Shown here piece after piece: positions 36,448 to 45,037 of a DNA stretch of 64,000 nucleotides. A program made the translations under genes and the position numbers. The stretch is from assembly GCA_028288165.1 (NCBI GenBank), contig JAQBOG010000039.1, positions 124,001 through 188,000 of the forward strand. Direction: 5' to 3'. The stretch is from Sphingobacteriales bacterium. Its GTDB lineage: Bacteria; Bacteroidota; Bacteroidia; Sphingobacteriales; Sphingobacteriaceae. The notes beneath the pieces are model-generated. The model was not told the origin of the DNA, did not search any database, and saw only the letters and a list, made by a program, of their open reading frames with translations. Position 1 is the first letter of the stretch. Each line of letters opens with the position of its first letter.

Positions 36448-36592
36448 ATTCTTTAGCTGATTTGTAATAAAAATAATCAAATAAACTGTAATCTGTAATT
36501 CAACAGTAAATCACATGAGTAACCGGTGTTTGGATATAAAATCGGTGATTAGTGCTCAGCGAGTTAAAAGAAGTTTAAGGAAGCTTGCTAGG

Positions 36593-36691
36593 TTGCGTTA
36601 GGGATTGAAGTGAAAATCCTTTTTTGTCATCTTGAAGCGCAGCGGAAAGAATGACAAAAAAGATTGAAACGGAAAGCCCGACCGAACGCCC
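36593..36691 (+). repeat. Dispersed palindromic element, copy C
   Basis: A 99-bp copy, the longest. Opens GCGTTAGGGATTGAAGTG, ends ACCGAACGCCC. Core arms CTTTTTTGTCAT (36619-36630) and ATGACAAAAAAG (36651-36662) pair over 12 bp with the 20-nt interior CTTGAAGCGCAGCGGAAAGA, giving a longer stem than copies B, D and F. It lies between yajC and ybbR. Confidence 0.9.
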
Positions 36692-36744
36692 AAAAACTTA
36701 TTTATAACCACATAAATAGCTTATTATAATTAAGAAAAGTTAAT

Positions 36745-36780
36745 AAAAAATGCCGCTCTGTTTAAAAACCGAGCGGCATC
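36745..36780 (-). terminator. Terminator after yajC
   Basis: On the minus strand GATGCCGCTC pairs with GAGCGGCAT around a T/A-rich loop and runs into T6 (plus-strand A-run 36745-36750). It follows the yajC stop by 23 nt and would separate yajC from ybbR. Confidence 0.88.
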
Positions 36781-36803
36781 CATTTTTGCAATTCTGCTGA
36801 ATA

Positions 36804-37118
36804 TTAAGCTTTTGTAGTTGTATTTAATGCTTTTGATGCATCTAATGATATAGCTGATCTATCAAATCTGATTTTAGTTCCACTTTCAACTTCAATTAAG
36901 AAAGTAGTGTCATTCATATCAACAATCTTACCGTGGATACCAGAGGTTGTAATTACCTTATCTCCCTTTTTTAATTGTTCTACATATTTTTTGTGATCTT
37001 TCGCTTTTTGCATCTGCGGCCTGATCATGAAGAAATAAAATACCACGATTATTAAAACCATTGGCAAAAATTTCATGATTTCAGCCGTGGAAATTTGCAA
37101 TAAAATTGTTGTTATCAT
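36804..37118 (-). CDS. yajC: Preprotein translocase accessory subunit YajC
   Basis: A 104-residue single-span inner-membrane protein that associates with SecDF. Membrane helix at about 13-32 (IMKFLPMVLIIVVFYFFMIRPQ) with the typical FFMIRPQMQKAKDHKKY exit, then the soluble SH3-like part LKKGDKVITTSGIHGKIVDM. Its partner secDF is at 12.5 kb, not adjacent. It lies 16 nt after the DUF1573 lipoprotein gene, in the nusB group. Confidence 0.95.
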   Translation of the reverse strand: MITTILLQISTAEIMKFLPMVLIIVVFYFFMIRPQMQKAKDHKKYVEQLKKGDKVITTSGIHGKIVDMNDTTFLIEVESGTKIRFDRSAISLDASKALNTTTKA

Positions 37119-37134
37119 TTTAGTTTATTAAAAT

Positions 37135-37590
37135 TTATTTTGCTTTAACTACATTAACTTCTCCAATTAAATGAAGCTCAGTTTGTTGAGGAACTGTATT
37201 CGCAGTAACAGTTACCACTTTGTTTTGCATGCCTTCTTTACCCGCACTATTGAAGGTAACATGGATATTTCCTGATTCGTTTGGTGCTATAGGCGTTTTT
37301 GGAAATTCTGGCTTGGTACATCCACATGTTGCAGTTGCGTCAGTAATAATCAACGGGGTTTTACCTACGTTCTTGAATTTGAAATCGTACGTAACGCTTT
37401 CTCCTTGTGTTATTTTTCCGAAATCATAAGACGATTGTTCAAATTTGAATACAGGAGCATCTTCCGTATTTACGGATACAGTGCTGCTTGATGTGGAATC
37501 AGCAACTGCCTCAGATCCGGTTTTGTTACCGGAGTTTGCACAACCAGCTAACAAACCGATTACCACTAGACTTAAAAAAATCTTCTTCAT
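37135..37590 (-). CDS. DUF1573 lipoprotein
   Basis: A 151-residue protein with a lipoprotein signal peptide (VIGLLAGC, C17), a Ser/Thr-rich linker and one immunoglobulin-like DUF1573 domain (residues about 48-145): FKFEQSSYDFGKITQGESVTYDF, FKNVGKTPLIITDATATCGCTKPE with the characteristic CGCT, and GNIHVTFNSAGKEGMQNK. Function unknown; common in Bacteroidota. Four nt after nusB and 16 nt before yajC. Confidence 0.92.
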   Translation of the reverse strand: MKKIFLSLVVIGLLAGCANSGNKTGSEAVADSTSSSTVSVNTEDAPVFKFEQSSYDFGKITQGESVTYDFKFKNVGKTPLIITDATATCGCTKPEFPKTPIAPNESGNIHVTFNSAGKEGMQNKVVTVTANTVPQQTELHLIGEVNVVKAK

Positions 37591-37594
37591 TGTT

Positions 37595-38542
37595 TTATTC
37601 TATTAATCCTCTACCAAATTTATGAATCTTTCCTTTTGATTTTAGGTCGATTAAAATTTTGTCTAAAATACCGTTTATAAATGAGTTGCTTTTAGGTGTA
37701 CTAAATTCTTTTGAAATTTCTATGTATTCATTAATGGTAACCTTCACCGGGATTGACGAAAAGTGAACCAGTTCAGCAATGGCCATTCTCATTAACAAGG
37801 TATCCATCAAGGCGATCCGGTCAGCTTCCCAATTTTGGGTTTTTTCACTGATCATTGCCGAGTATTCTATTTTGTGGGCCACACACTTATTGAAAAGATC
37901 AATAATAAATCCGCGGTCTTCATCCCAATTTGGACAAATTTCAGCTAAATGATTTTGATTAGGATCTTCGTTAGAGAAGTTTTTGAATGTTTTGGCAACT
38001 AATGCTTGAAGAACATCTTTATCAACTGGCCAGTTGATAAATTTCTCTTCAAAAATATGTTCCACACCTGGAGATTTTAAAATCAACCTTTTAAAGATGT
38101 ATTTAATTACATCTTTATCAACTTTAATAGTATGCTCTGAAAGGTTTACGAAGGTTTTATATTCTTCAGAACCTTTTAAGCTGGTAAAAATAGATTTACA
38201 AACCTCGGGATCAAAACTCCATGAAACTTTGTATTTTTTTACTGCGGCTAAATATTCTGGATTAGCAACTAATGATTTAATGAAGAGATTGTTTTGCAAC
38301 TTCACGCTGGCATTTAGGTCATCTTCTGTAGGCAAGAATTTATTAGCTCGCTCTTCCGCATCTATTGTACTGTAATCAGCAACTTCAACTAACAGAGATA
38401 AAAGCCAGATGTACATTTCTGAAACTTTATCAACACTTTGTAAAAGCAATTTTTCAGCAGATCTTACATCTTTTGATTCTGATTGGTTGTAGGCGTACAA
38501 TGCCTGCAGCACTTTCACCCTAAGGTGCCTTCTATTTAGCAT
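37595..38542 (-). CDS. nusB: Transcription antitermination factor NusB, long form
   Basis: A 315-residue RNA-binding protein, over twice the E. coli length (139). It begins with the NusB helix MLNRRHLRVKVLQALYAYNQS, has a large helical insertion (about 30-170), and ends with the recognisable NusB C-terminus (LMDTLLMRMAIAELVHFSSIPVKVTINEYIEISKEFSTPKSNSFINGILDKI). It acts with NusE at rRNA boxA sites. The long form is, as I recall, usual in Bacteroidota. First gene of the nusB-DUF1573-yajC run. Confidence 0.92.
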   Translation of the reverse strand: MLNRRHLRVKVLQALYAYNQSESKDVRSAEKLLLQSVDKVSEMYIWLLSLLVEVADYSTIDAEERANKFLPTEDDLNASVKLQNNLFIKSLVANPEYLAAVKKYKVSWSFDPEVCKSIFTSLKGSEEYKTFVNLSEHTIKVDKDVIKYIFKRLILKSPGVEHIFEEKFINWPVDKDVLQALVAKTFKNFSNEDPNQNHLAEICPNWDEDRGFIIDLFNKCVAHKIEYSAMISEKTQNWEADRIALMDTLLMRMAIAELVHFSSIPVKVTINEYIEISKEFSTPKSNSFINGILDKILIDLKSKGKIHKFGRGLIE

Positions 38543-38581
38543 GAATAAGAACGATTTCGTGAAATATTTGAAGCCGCAAAG

Positions 38582-39670
38582 TTAATACGTTCCTTTGATT
38601 TTTCTCATATCTGCTATTCGTTTTTCTGCAATTTTATTTGCAGCCTCATTTGTAGGTATATTTTCGGTCTTTGATTTCCTTAAAACGCTTCGTGTAGCCT
38701 CATATATATTCTCTGCCAATTGCATAGTTCTCTTCTTGCTATAACCCGCAATTTCAGAATAACAATTAATTAAACCACCTGCATTGATCAGGTAATCAGG
38801 AGCATACAATATTCCTTTATCTAATAGTTGTTGCCCGTGTTCTTGCTCATTTAATAATTGATTATTGGCCGAACCAGCAATTATTGCACAATTCATTTTC
38901 TCAATTGTTTCTGAGTTTACCGTTGCTCCAAAAGCACATGGCGCATAAATATCTATATCTAAATCAAAAATACTATGTGTGGCCACCGCTTCTGCACCAT
39001 ATTTTTTGGCAACTTTCATTAAACGATCTTCATCAATATCGCTTACATAAACTTTTGCATTTTCTTCTCTTAACAAATGAACCAGGTTTTCACCCACCTG
39101 CCCAATGCCTTGTACAGCAACTGATCTTCCTGCTAAAGAATCTGATCCGAAATATTCTTTTACACATGCTTTTATACCCATATAAACGCCCTTAGCAGTA
39201 ACAGGCGACGGATCTCCACTTCCACCTAGTGATTCTGAAACGCCGCAAACATGTTGAGTTTCCATCCGGATATACTCCATATCTTTCGGACTGGTTCCTA
39301 ATTCTTCTGCAGTTATAAAAGAGCCGTTTAGGTTTTTAATAAAACGGCCATACCGCCTCATCAACGCTTCACTTTTATCAACCCTGTTATCTCCTATAAT
39401 TACTGCCTTACCGCCGCCTAAATTTAGGCCGGTTATAGAGGCTTTATAGGTCATGGCTCTCGACAATCGTAAAACATCTGCAAGTGCCTCAGTTTCAGAT
39501 TTATATGCCCACATACGGGTACCTCCTAAAGCAGGTCCAAGAGTTGTATCATGTATTGCTATGATTGCTTTTAAACCAGTATCGGCATCATTGCAAAACA
39601 CAACTTTTTGATGCCCACATTCAGCAAGTTGCTTAAAAATAGAAAATTCTTCAGTTTGGATAGATAACAT
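38582..39670 (-). CDS. Leucine/valine/phenylalanine-type amino-acid dehydrogenase
   Basis: A 362-residue NAD-dependent oxidative deaminase, the length of leucine dehydrogenase (about 364). Substrate domain: GPALGGTRMWAYKSE and the lysine-bearing NLGGGKAVIIGD. NAD domain: VAVQGIGQVGENLVHLL (GxGxxG) and VYVSDIDEDR with the Asp that favours NAD over NADP. It feeds leucine breakdown, with the HMG-CoA-lyase-like gene at 17.5 kb a possible later step. Exact substrate not fixed by sequence. It is 39 nt upstream of nusB. Confidence 0.9.
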   Translation of the reverse strand: MLSIQTEEFSIFKQLAECGHQKVVFCNDADTGLKAIIAIHDTTLGPALGGTRMWAYKSETEALADVLRLSRAMTYKASITGLNLGGGKAVIIGDNRVDKSEALMRRYGRFIKNLNGSFITAEELGTSPKDMEYIRMETQHVCGVSESLGGSGDPSPVTAKGVYMGIKACVKEYFGSDSLAGRSVAVQGIGQVGENLVHLLREENAKVYVSDIDEDRLMKVAKKYGAEAVATHSIFDLDIDIYAPCAFGATVNSETIEKMNCAIIAGSANNQLLNEQEHGQQLLDKGILYAPDYLINAGGLINCYSEIAGYSKKRTMQLAENIYEATRSVLRKSKTENIPTNEAANKIAEKRIADMRKIKGTY

Positions 39671-39854
39671 AGGTATGTTTAAGCAGTTAAAGCTTATTGT
39701 AACAAAAGTAGCAAAACCTCAATCATGTCATAAATTTTCTGAACATATTTAATTCAAAATTTAATTCATGATAATTAAGTGTTATTTTAAATACTAAACC
39801 TAAAACTCATAAAACAGATTAACCCTTATAAAATCCTCTCATTAATCATGATTT

Positions 39855-39947
39855 GGGCGTTCGGGCGGGCATTCCGTTCCAATCTTTTTGCTTACCCGCC
39901 GCAGCTACCGATGGCAAAAAGGATTTCCTCTTCATTCCCTAACGCAA
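39855..39947 (-). repeat. Dispersed palindromic element, copy D
   Basis: A 93-bp copy in minus orientation: GGGCGTTCGGGCGGGC at the left, CCCTAACGC at the right. Core arms CTTTTTGC (39884-39891) and GCAAAAAG (39914-39921) with a 22-nt GC-rich interior. It lies in the 354-bp gap between the dehydrogenase and ABC exporter genes; the rest of that gap shows only the -7 box. Confidence 0.9.
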
Positions 39948-40008
39948 CATTTCTGCATCAATTAAAATTCGTGTAGTACACATTCTTACAGCATTTATAA
40001 ATTCTCCT

Positions 40009-40016
40009 TACTTTTG
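40009..40016 (+). promoter_or_regulatory. Bacteroidota -7 box upstream of the ABC exporter
   Basis: TACTTTTG fits TAnnTTTG, only 8 nt before the ATG at 40025, so the transcript would be nearly leaderless if this is used. -33 box not seen. Confidence 0.4.
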
Positions 40017-40024
40017 AAGAGACG

Positions 40025-41812
40025 ATGAAAGAGCTGGCCTACTTAAACAAATTTTTCTATAAATACCGATGGAGGTTAGTTCCGGGTATTCTATTTGTAA
40101 TCATTTCCAACCTGTTTGGTGTGTTACCAGCACCTGTTATCCGCATGGCCTTTGATTTGGTAAGCGAAAACATTAGTACTTATCGCTTATTCAATGGGTT
40201 TGAGCGACAAGAAATCATTTACAAGATTTTCGGTTATAGTCTACTTTTCTTTGGCATCATTGTGTTAATTCTGGCTTTGCTTCGAGGTATATTTTTGTTT
40301 TTCATGCGTCAAACCATCATACTCATGTCGCGGCATATTGAGTTTGATATGAAAAATGAAATTTACCAGCATTATCAAAAATTATCTATGGCCTTTTATC
40401 GTCGTAACAACACAGGCGATTTGATGAACCGTGTAACAGAAGATGTTAGCAGGGTTAGAATGTATGTTGGGCCTGCTATTATGTACACCATTAATACCAT
40501 TGTACTCTTTTTACTCATCATTTGGATGATGCTTACCGTAAATGTAAGGCTGACGTTCTATTGCTTTTTACCTTTACCCATTTTAGCATTAGCCATCTAT
40601 TATGTACATAATATAATTAATATCCGAAGTGAAAACATACAGCAACAGCTCTCCAAACTTTCGAGTTTTGTGCAAGAAACCTTTTCGGGAATACGAGTAG
40701 TTAAGGCTTATGTAAGAGAAGATGATATCAATCAAAAGTTTGCGACTGAAAGTGAAAATTATAAAACCAACTCGATGGCTCTTGTGCAAGTGCAAGCACT
40801 CTTCTACCCTATTATGTTACTCCTGATTGGTTTAAGCACCATTATTACAGTTTATGTCGGTGGTAAAGAAGTAATGAATGGCACCATCACTTCCGGCAAC
40901 ATTGCCGAATTTATTGTTTATGTAAATCAACTTACCTTTCCGGTGACTACGCTTGGCTGGGTAACTTCTTTAGTTCAACGAGCAGCCGCTTCTCAAAAAC
41001 GTATTAATGAATTTTTGAATACAGAACCTGAAATCGAATCGGGACAAATCATAGTTGAAGAATTAGCCGGCTCCATAAAGTTTGAGCACGTAAGTTTTAC
41101 GTATCCCGACACTGGGATTGAAGCTTTGAAAGATATATCGTTTAAAATTGAGCCTGGTAAATTCGTGGCAATTATTGGAAAAACCGGATCTGGCAAATCA
41201 ACCCTTGCAAATATTTTAATGCGGATGTACGATATTGATAGTGGCAAAATTTATATCGACGGCAAATCTATCTCCGAATTAGATTTACCGTCTTACAGGC
41301 AGCAGATCGGTTTTGTACCACAAGAAGTATTTCTATTCTCGGATACCATTGGTCAAAATATATCATTCGGGCTTAGCAGCACTGATAGCAGCAAAATAGA
41401 GCAGGCAGCAACTAATGCAGCAGTATATAACAATATAATAGCATTTGAACATGGCTTTAATACGTTGATTGGCGAACGTGGCATTACGCTTTCTGGCGGC
41501 CAAAAGCAACGGGTTTCCATTGCCCGGGCTATTTTCAAAGATCCGAAAGTATTAATATTTGATGATTGCCTATCGGCCGTTGACACAAAGACAGAGGAAG
41601 AAATCTTAACAAACCTTGGAAGAGTAATGCATGATAAAACAAGTATTTTAATTTCTCATCGGATATCTACCATAAAAAATGCCGACATTATACTTGTTTT
41701 GGATGAAGGACGAATTGTTGAGCAAGGCACACATGATGATTTGCTCAAGAAAAAAGGGGTTTATTTTGAGCTCTATGAAAAGCAACTTCTTGAAGAGGAG
41801 ATAGCTTCCTGA
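40025..41812 (+). CDS. ABC exporter half-transporter (ABCB-like) with Asp in place of catalytic Glu
   Basis: A 595-residue fused permease and ATPase. Six membrane helices lie in residues 15-315; the ATPase domain is 340-585. Walker A IGKTGSGKSTLANILM, Q-loop IGFVPQEVFLFSD, signature LSGGQKQRVSIARA, and Walker B VLIFDDCLSAVD. The residue after the Walker B Asp, usually Glu, is Asp, a feature of the degenerate half in heterodimeric exporters. No partner half-transporter is adjacent. H-loop SILISHRIST is intact. Lipid or drug export is the usual family role; the substrate is unknown. Confidence 0.93.
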   Translation: MKELAYLNKFFYKYRWRLVPGILFVIISNLFGVLPAPVIRMAFDLVSENISTYRLFNGFERQEIIYKIFGYSLLFFGIIVLILALLRGIFLFFMRQTIILMSRHIEFDMKNEIYQHYQKLSMAFYRRNNTGDLMNRVTEDVSRVRMYVGPAIMYTINTIVLFLLIIWMMLTVNVRLTFYCFLPLPILALAIYYVHNIINIRSENIQQQLSKLSSFVQETFSGIRVVKAYVREDDINQKFATESENYKTNSMALVQVQALFYPIMLLLIGLSTIITVYVGGKEVMNGTITSGNIAEFIVYVNQLTFPVTTLGWVTSLVQRAAASQKRINEFLNTEPEIESGQIIVEELAGSIKFEHVSFTYPDTGIEALKDISFKIEPGKFVAIIGKTGSGKSTLANILMRMYDIDSGKIYIDGKSISELDLPSYRQQIGFVPQEVFLFSDTIGQNISFGLSSTDSSKIEQAATNAAVYNNIIAFEHGFNTLIGERGITLSGGQKQRVSIARAIFKDPKVLIFDDCLSAVDTKTEEEILTNLGRVMHDKTSILISHRISTIKNADIILVLDEGRIVEQGTHDDLLKKKGVYFELYEKQLLEEEIAS

Positions 41813-41932
41813 GAAAATTGGAACCGTTTTAGGAATATTTTTCAAAAAACAAGTTAAATCAGCAAACTAATTTTCGATTTGCTAGTTTATAAATTTATCT
41901 ATTATATTTACCGCAACAAAAACACAAAAACA

Positions 41933-42262
41933 ATGGGCGATTTTGAAAACAAAGAGAGAGAAGAGGTTTTTTCAAAAAAGGTAAGAGCTGGCAAACGTAC
42001 TTACTTTTTTGATGTGAAAGCTACCCGCTCAAATGATTACTATGTTACGGTGACAGAAAGCAAAAAACGTTTAGAAGATGGTGTATTTATAAAGCACAAA
42101 ATCTTTTTATACAAAGAAGATTTCGAAAAATTTGCTGAAGGTTTAAAAGAAACCGTTGACTACATAAAAGCTCATCAGGATGTTGTAGAAAAGCGTTACG
42201 AATACTCTGAAAATAATGCTGAAATTGCAAAAACGGCAGACGATTTCTCTTTCGATATTTAA
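41933..42262 (+). CDS. DUF3276/PUR-family nucleic-acid-binding protein
   Basis: A 109-residue protein, start ATG 41933 (MGDFENKEREEVFSKKVRAG). An in-frame ATG upstream at 41879 begins a hydrophobic stretch unlike the family and lies over the likely promoter (TATATTTA near 41905). The body, GKRTYFFDVKATRSNDYYVTVTESKKRLED and IFLYKEDFEKFAEGLKETVDYI, is one PUR repeat as in bacterial Pur-alpha-like DUF3276 proteins, which bind single-stranded DNA or RNA. Followed by a terminator. Confidence 0.9.
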   Translation: MGDFENKEREEVFSKKVRAGKRTYFFDVKATRSNDYYVTVTESKKRLEDGVFIKHKIFLYKEDFEKFAEGLKETVDYIKAHQDVVEKRYEYSENNAEIAKTADDFSFDI

Positions 42263-42285
42263 AACTCAACTAACCAAATATAACG

Positions 42286-42316
42286 AAGCCGTCAGGAATT
42301 TCCTGATGGCTTTTTT
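42286..42316 (+). terminator. Terminator after the PUR gene
   Basis: GCCGTCAGGA pairs with TCCTGATGGC (one G-T pair) around ATT, followed by TTTTTT. Confidence 0.92.
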
Positions 42317-42413
42317 GTGGAATAATGTTTCTGTGATCGCACAAGATGATTCGCTTTTAGACTTTTGAACAAACCGTTTACTGCAAATCAGCTCCTTCTT
42401 TTTTGTCTAAGAA

Positions 42414-43631
42414 TTATACTTCTGATCTAGCAATAATTAAGCGATCATTTGTTGCTAAAACCTCAGCCATCGCGTTTAATAAGGCATCGCTGTAAGGTTT
42501 AAACAACAATCGTTGGGGTAAACTTAAACTGGTGTCAAGATTATCATTATCCCATAAGCCGGAATGATGCCAATGGGTTGGATTGTCCCAATCTGGCCGG
42601 TCTATTATCGGATAAAGGCAAACTCCTAAAAGAGGCAATTCATTTTTGAGTACAATTTGACATTGTTCGGCTATAAAACTGATCCACTGAGGTCGATCAA
42701 TTCCTGAGTGACTTGTTTCTGTGACCACAAAAGGCCTTTGATAGCGCTCATATGCACTAATAAGAAGATCGCTTAAAGGGAGCCATCGTTCGTCAGGTTC
42801 TAAATTTGCCCAGGGTAAAAATTCCTCCTGACCAACCACCCATTGATTGTTATAATAAAAATTGAAGCCTAAAATGTCTAAGTATTCTGGTTTTCCACCA
42901 AGTTCGGGATGCATTTTGCCCGACAATATATCCAATGAATTAAACTGAAACTCATTTTCGGCAAAAGCGAATTCAATTTCTTCAATACTTGGGTTTAAAG
43001 GTGGTACCATATTCACAATCGGCTCAGTTGTTAAGATGCGAATAGATGGATCAATTGCCCGCATAACCTCCACTCCTTTGATATAAGCTTCCATCAAATG
43101 GCACTTCACTTCTTTGCCCCTATCTTTAAAATATGGAACCGTATTGCCATCATCTCCACCTAACCAAGCAAGATAACTTACTTCATTAATTGGAGTTACT
43201 ATCAACACCGAATCGGGGCGCTTGCTACGATAAAAGATCACAAAAGCTTCACATAAAGACGAAAACCGATGGGCAAAATCAGAACTTAAAGGATTAAGAT
43301 CGTCAGGGAAACCAAAATGGCATATATCCCATATCTGCTGAATGTTATGTCGCTTGGCCGAATCAATCATCAATTCGACGATACTCCAGTCATATCGATA
43401 AGGCTCTTTTTCGACAAAGCTCCAACGAATTCCCTCACGAACGGTTTGAATATTAAATGCGGAGAGTGATTGGTAATCCTGATCAATTAACTGCAAGTGC
43501 CCGGTGGCTTGCAGCAGATCAACCCGTTGTTTGTGCTTGTTTAATTTATCTGAACATTCATAACCTCCCATCCAGAAGGAATAGAATGGATTTTCTTTTA
43601 AAATACTAGTTGAAAATGAAGTTTCTGACAC
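42414..43631 (-). CDS. Glycoside hydrolase of clan GH-A, GH1-like
   Basis: A 405-residue cytoplasmic-type TIM-barrel hydrolase with no signal peptide. Likely acid/base E150 in VTPINEVSYLAWLGGD and nucleophile E305 in FVVTETSHSGIDRPQW, 155 residues apart as in retaining clan A enzymes. Early barrel motifs TVREGIRWSFVEKEPYRYDW and WDICHFGFPDDLNP fit GH1 beta-glucosidase relatives, as does the terminal WHHSGLWD region. Shorter and divergent from classic GH1 (about 450 aa), so the substrate is uncertain. Single gene. Confidence 0.8.
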   Translation of the reverse strand: MSETSFSTSILKENPFYSFWMGGYECSDKLNKHKQRVDLLQATGHLQLIDQDYQSLSAFNIQTVREGIRWSFVEKEPYRYDWSIVELMIDSAKRHNIQQIWDICHFGFPDDLNPLSSDFAHRFSSLCEAFVIFYRSKRPDSVLIVTPINEVSYLAWLGGDDGNTVPYFKDRGKEVKCHLMEAYIKGVEVMRAIDPSIRILTTEPIVNMVPPLNPSIEEIEFAFAENEFQFNSLDILSGKMHPELGGKPEYLDILGFNFYYNNQWVVGQEEFLPWANLEPDERWLPLSDLLISAYERYQRPFVVTETSHSGIDRPQWISFIAEQCQIVLKNELPLLGVCLYPIIDRPDWDNPTHWHHSGLWDNDNLDTSLSLPQRLLFKPYSDALLNAMAEVLATNDRLIIARSEV

Positions 43632-43935
43632 AAAATCAAATTAAATCAATTCCATTAACTAGTATTCGTAACAAATGTTTTAAAATGGTTGATTTAATTG
43701 CAGGCAGCAAACAGAATTTCGATTTTTATAATCTCAAGGGACATAGCATACGTATGATGAGCCTATTTTAAACAATAATTCCCTTATCTGAAATGTGAAG
43801 TGGACTATAAATTGATGTATTTTGATCTGGAGGTACTTGCTAATTACGAGCCTTAATTATCACGGAAACTTAAATAAAAAAGCCCTCTTATCTTTAGATA
43901 AAAGGGCTCGTGAATAAAGAAGTAGAATATTTTTT
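43632..43935. other. 304-bp intergenic region
   Basis: Contains the terminator of the LolA-like gene at 43874-43910 and presumably the promoter of the GH1-like gene at its left end; nothing else recognised. Confidence 0.5.
43874..43910 (-). terminator. Terminator after the LolA-like gene
   Basis: On the minus strand AGCCCTTTTATCT pairs with AGATAAGAGGGCT (one G-T) around AA, then TTTTTTATTT. It follows the stop of the minus-strand gene by 26 nt. Confidence 0.9.
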
Positions 43936-44655
43936 CTATGGCATTTCAAAAATGCTTTCGTCTACCGGTTTGTTAATTTCGATGTTTGTGACTTTAATGA
44001 CCATTAAACCAGGGCCGCCTGTTATAATCTGGTTCATGGTATATGGAATAAAGTACCCATCTTCAGTCTTTTTGTAGTCTAACATGACGTTAGAAACTTC
44101 ACCATCCTGGCCGTTCATTCTTTTTCTCACCACAGTTTTTACCGTATAACCAGTAACTGGGTCAACGTAATAATCCATAGCACTTCCATCACTTAAAGTA
44201 AGTTTTAATTTTAATGCATCTTTACCTTCAACAACTTCTTTACCAGCCAATTCGATTTTATTACCTTTTTTGGCGTAGTCAACCAGAGGGCCAGCTAAAT
44301 CAAGCAATGATTGTGACTGCTTAACTTCCTCTGCCGGAATTTGGACCGGTTTATCCTGACCCATAAATGGCATAAAAGACCATCCCTCGGATTTGGTGAT
44401 AACTTGTGTTCCTTTCGTCCCCTGAACGGTAAAATCAGAGCGAATCCCAACGTTGTTTAGCTGAACAACTGTTGATGGCACTTCCATACCTTGAAGGGAA
44501 ATAGTAGCATCTATTTTAACAGATTTCAAGGAGTTTAATTTCTCTTTACCCCCAAGTGCTGTTATGTTTTTGTTTACAATTTCGTCAACTGATTGGGCAA
44601 ATGCGCTGACACTCATGGTCAATGCAAGAGCTGCAAATAAAAAGGTTTTTTTCAT
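43936..44655 (-). CDS. LolA/LolB-like periplasmic protein
   Basis: A 239-residue exported protein: signal peptide MKKTFLFAALALTMSVSAFAQ, then a fold of repeated strands that resembles outer-membrane lipoprotein sorting proteins (SVDEIVNKNITALGGKEKLNSLKSVKIDATISLQG; LKLKLTLSDGSAMDYYVDPVTGYTVKTV; VMLDYKKTEDGYFIPYTMNQII). Not canonical LolA; in Bacteroidota such proteins are often of unknown ligand. Monocistronic with its own terminator. Confidence 0.8.
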   Translation of the reverse strand: MKKTFLFAALALTMSVSAFAQSVDEIVNKNITALGGKEKLNSLKSVKIDATISLQGMEVPSTVVQLNNVGIRSDFTVQGTKGTQVITKSEGWSFMPFMGQDKPVQIPAEEVKQSQSLLDLAGPLVDYAKKGNKIELAGKEVVEGKDALKLKLTLSDGSAMDYYVDPVTGYTVKTVVRKRMNGQDGEVSNVMLDYKKTEDGYFIPYTMNQIITGGPGLMVIKVTNIEINKPVDESIFEMP

Positions 44656-44802
44656 GGTTTTGAATTGTTTAGTAGTGATTAGTTAGTACAACTTTTGCAG
44701 ATGTTGTTACTCCCATTTATAAAATTAATTACATAATCTGAGTCGAAAACCTATTATCAAAATCTTGAAGATTTGTACAATTTAAAACTTGTAACATATT
44801 TC

Positions 44803-44810
44803 TATCTTTG
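44803..44810 (+). promoter_or_regulatory. Bacteroidota -7 box upstream of ychF
   Basis: TATCTTTG fits TAnnTTTG on the plus strand, 227 nt before the ychF ATG. If used, the leader contains the heptamer arrays and repeat element E. Confidence 0.45.
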
Positions 44811-44817
44811 CGGCTTT

Positions 44818-44892
44818 GGTTGTGGGTTGTGGGTTGTGGGTTGTGGGTGTACGCGATATAGACTTTTGACTTTCAACTTTGAACTTTTGACC
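44818..44892 (+). repeat. Two heptamer tandem arrays abutting element E
   Basis: GGTTGTG four times (44818-44845) plus a partial unit, then four ACTTTnR-type heptamers (ACTTTTG, ACTTTCA, ACTTTGA, ACTTTTG; 44862-44889). Element E starts 3 nt later. Confidence 0.9.
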
Positions 44893-44983
44893 TTGCGTGA
44901 GGGATTGAAGTGGAAAGCCCACAGACATGAGGAACGAATGGCGAGGACTTGAAACGAAAAGCCCGACCCTTAGGGGCACGCCC
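44893..44983 (+). repeat. Dispersed palindromic element, copy E
   Basis: A 91-bp copy: GCGTGAGGGATTGAAGTG, then GAAAGCCC, and at the right GACTTGAAACG, AAAAGCCCGAC and GGCACGCCC. It is closest to copy A in its ends (GCGTGAGGG, CACGCCC). The core shows no clear paired arms by eye, the exception in the family. It sits between a -7 box and ychF. Confidence 0.85.
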
Positions 44984-45037
44984 AAATTACCTTTATGAGT
45001 ATTAATTAAGTAGAAAAATAAAATTAAAATTATATAA

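Noticed and set aside
44818..44892. Tandem repeats considered as a CRISPR array
   Set aside because: Units are 7 bp with no spacers, and no cas gene is in the window.
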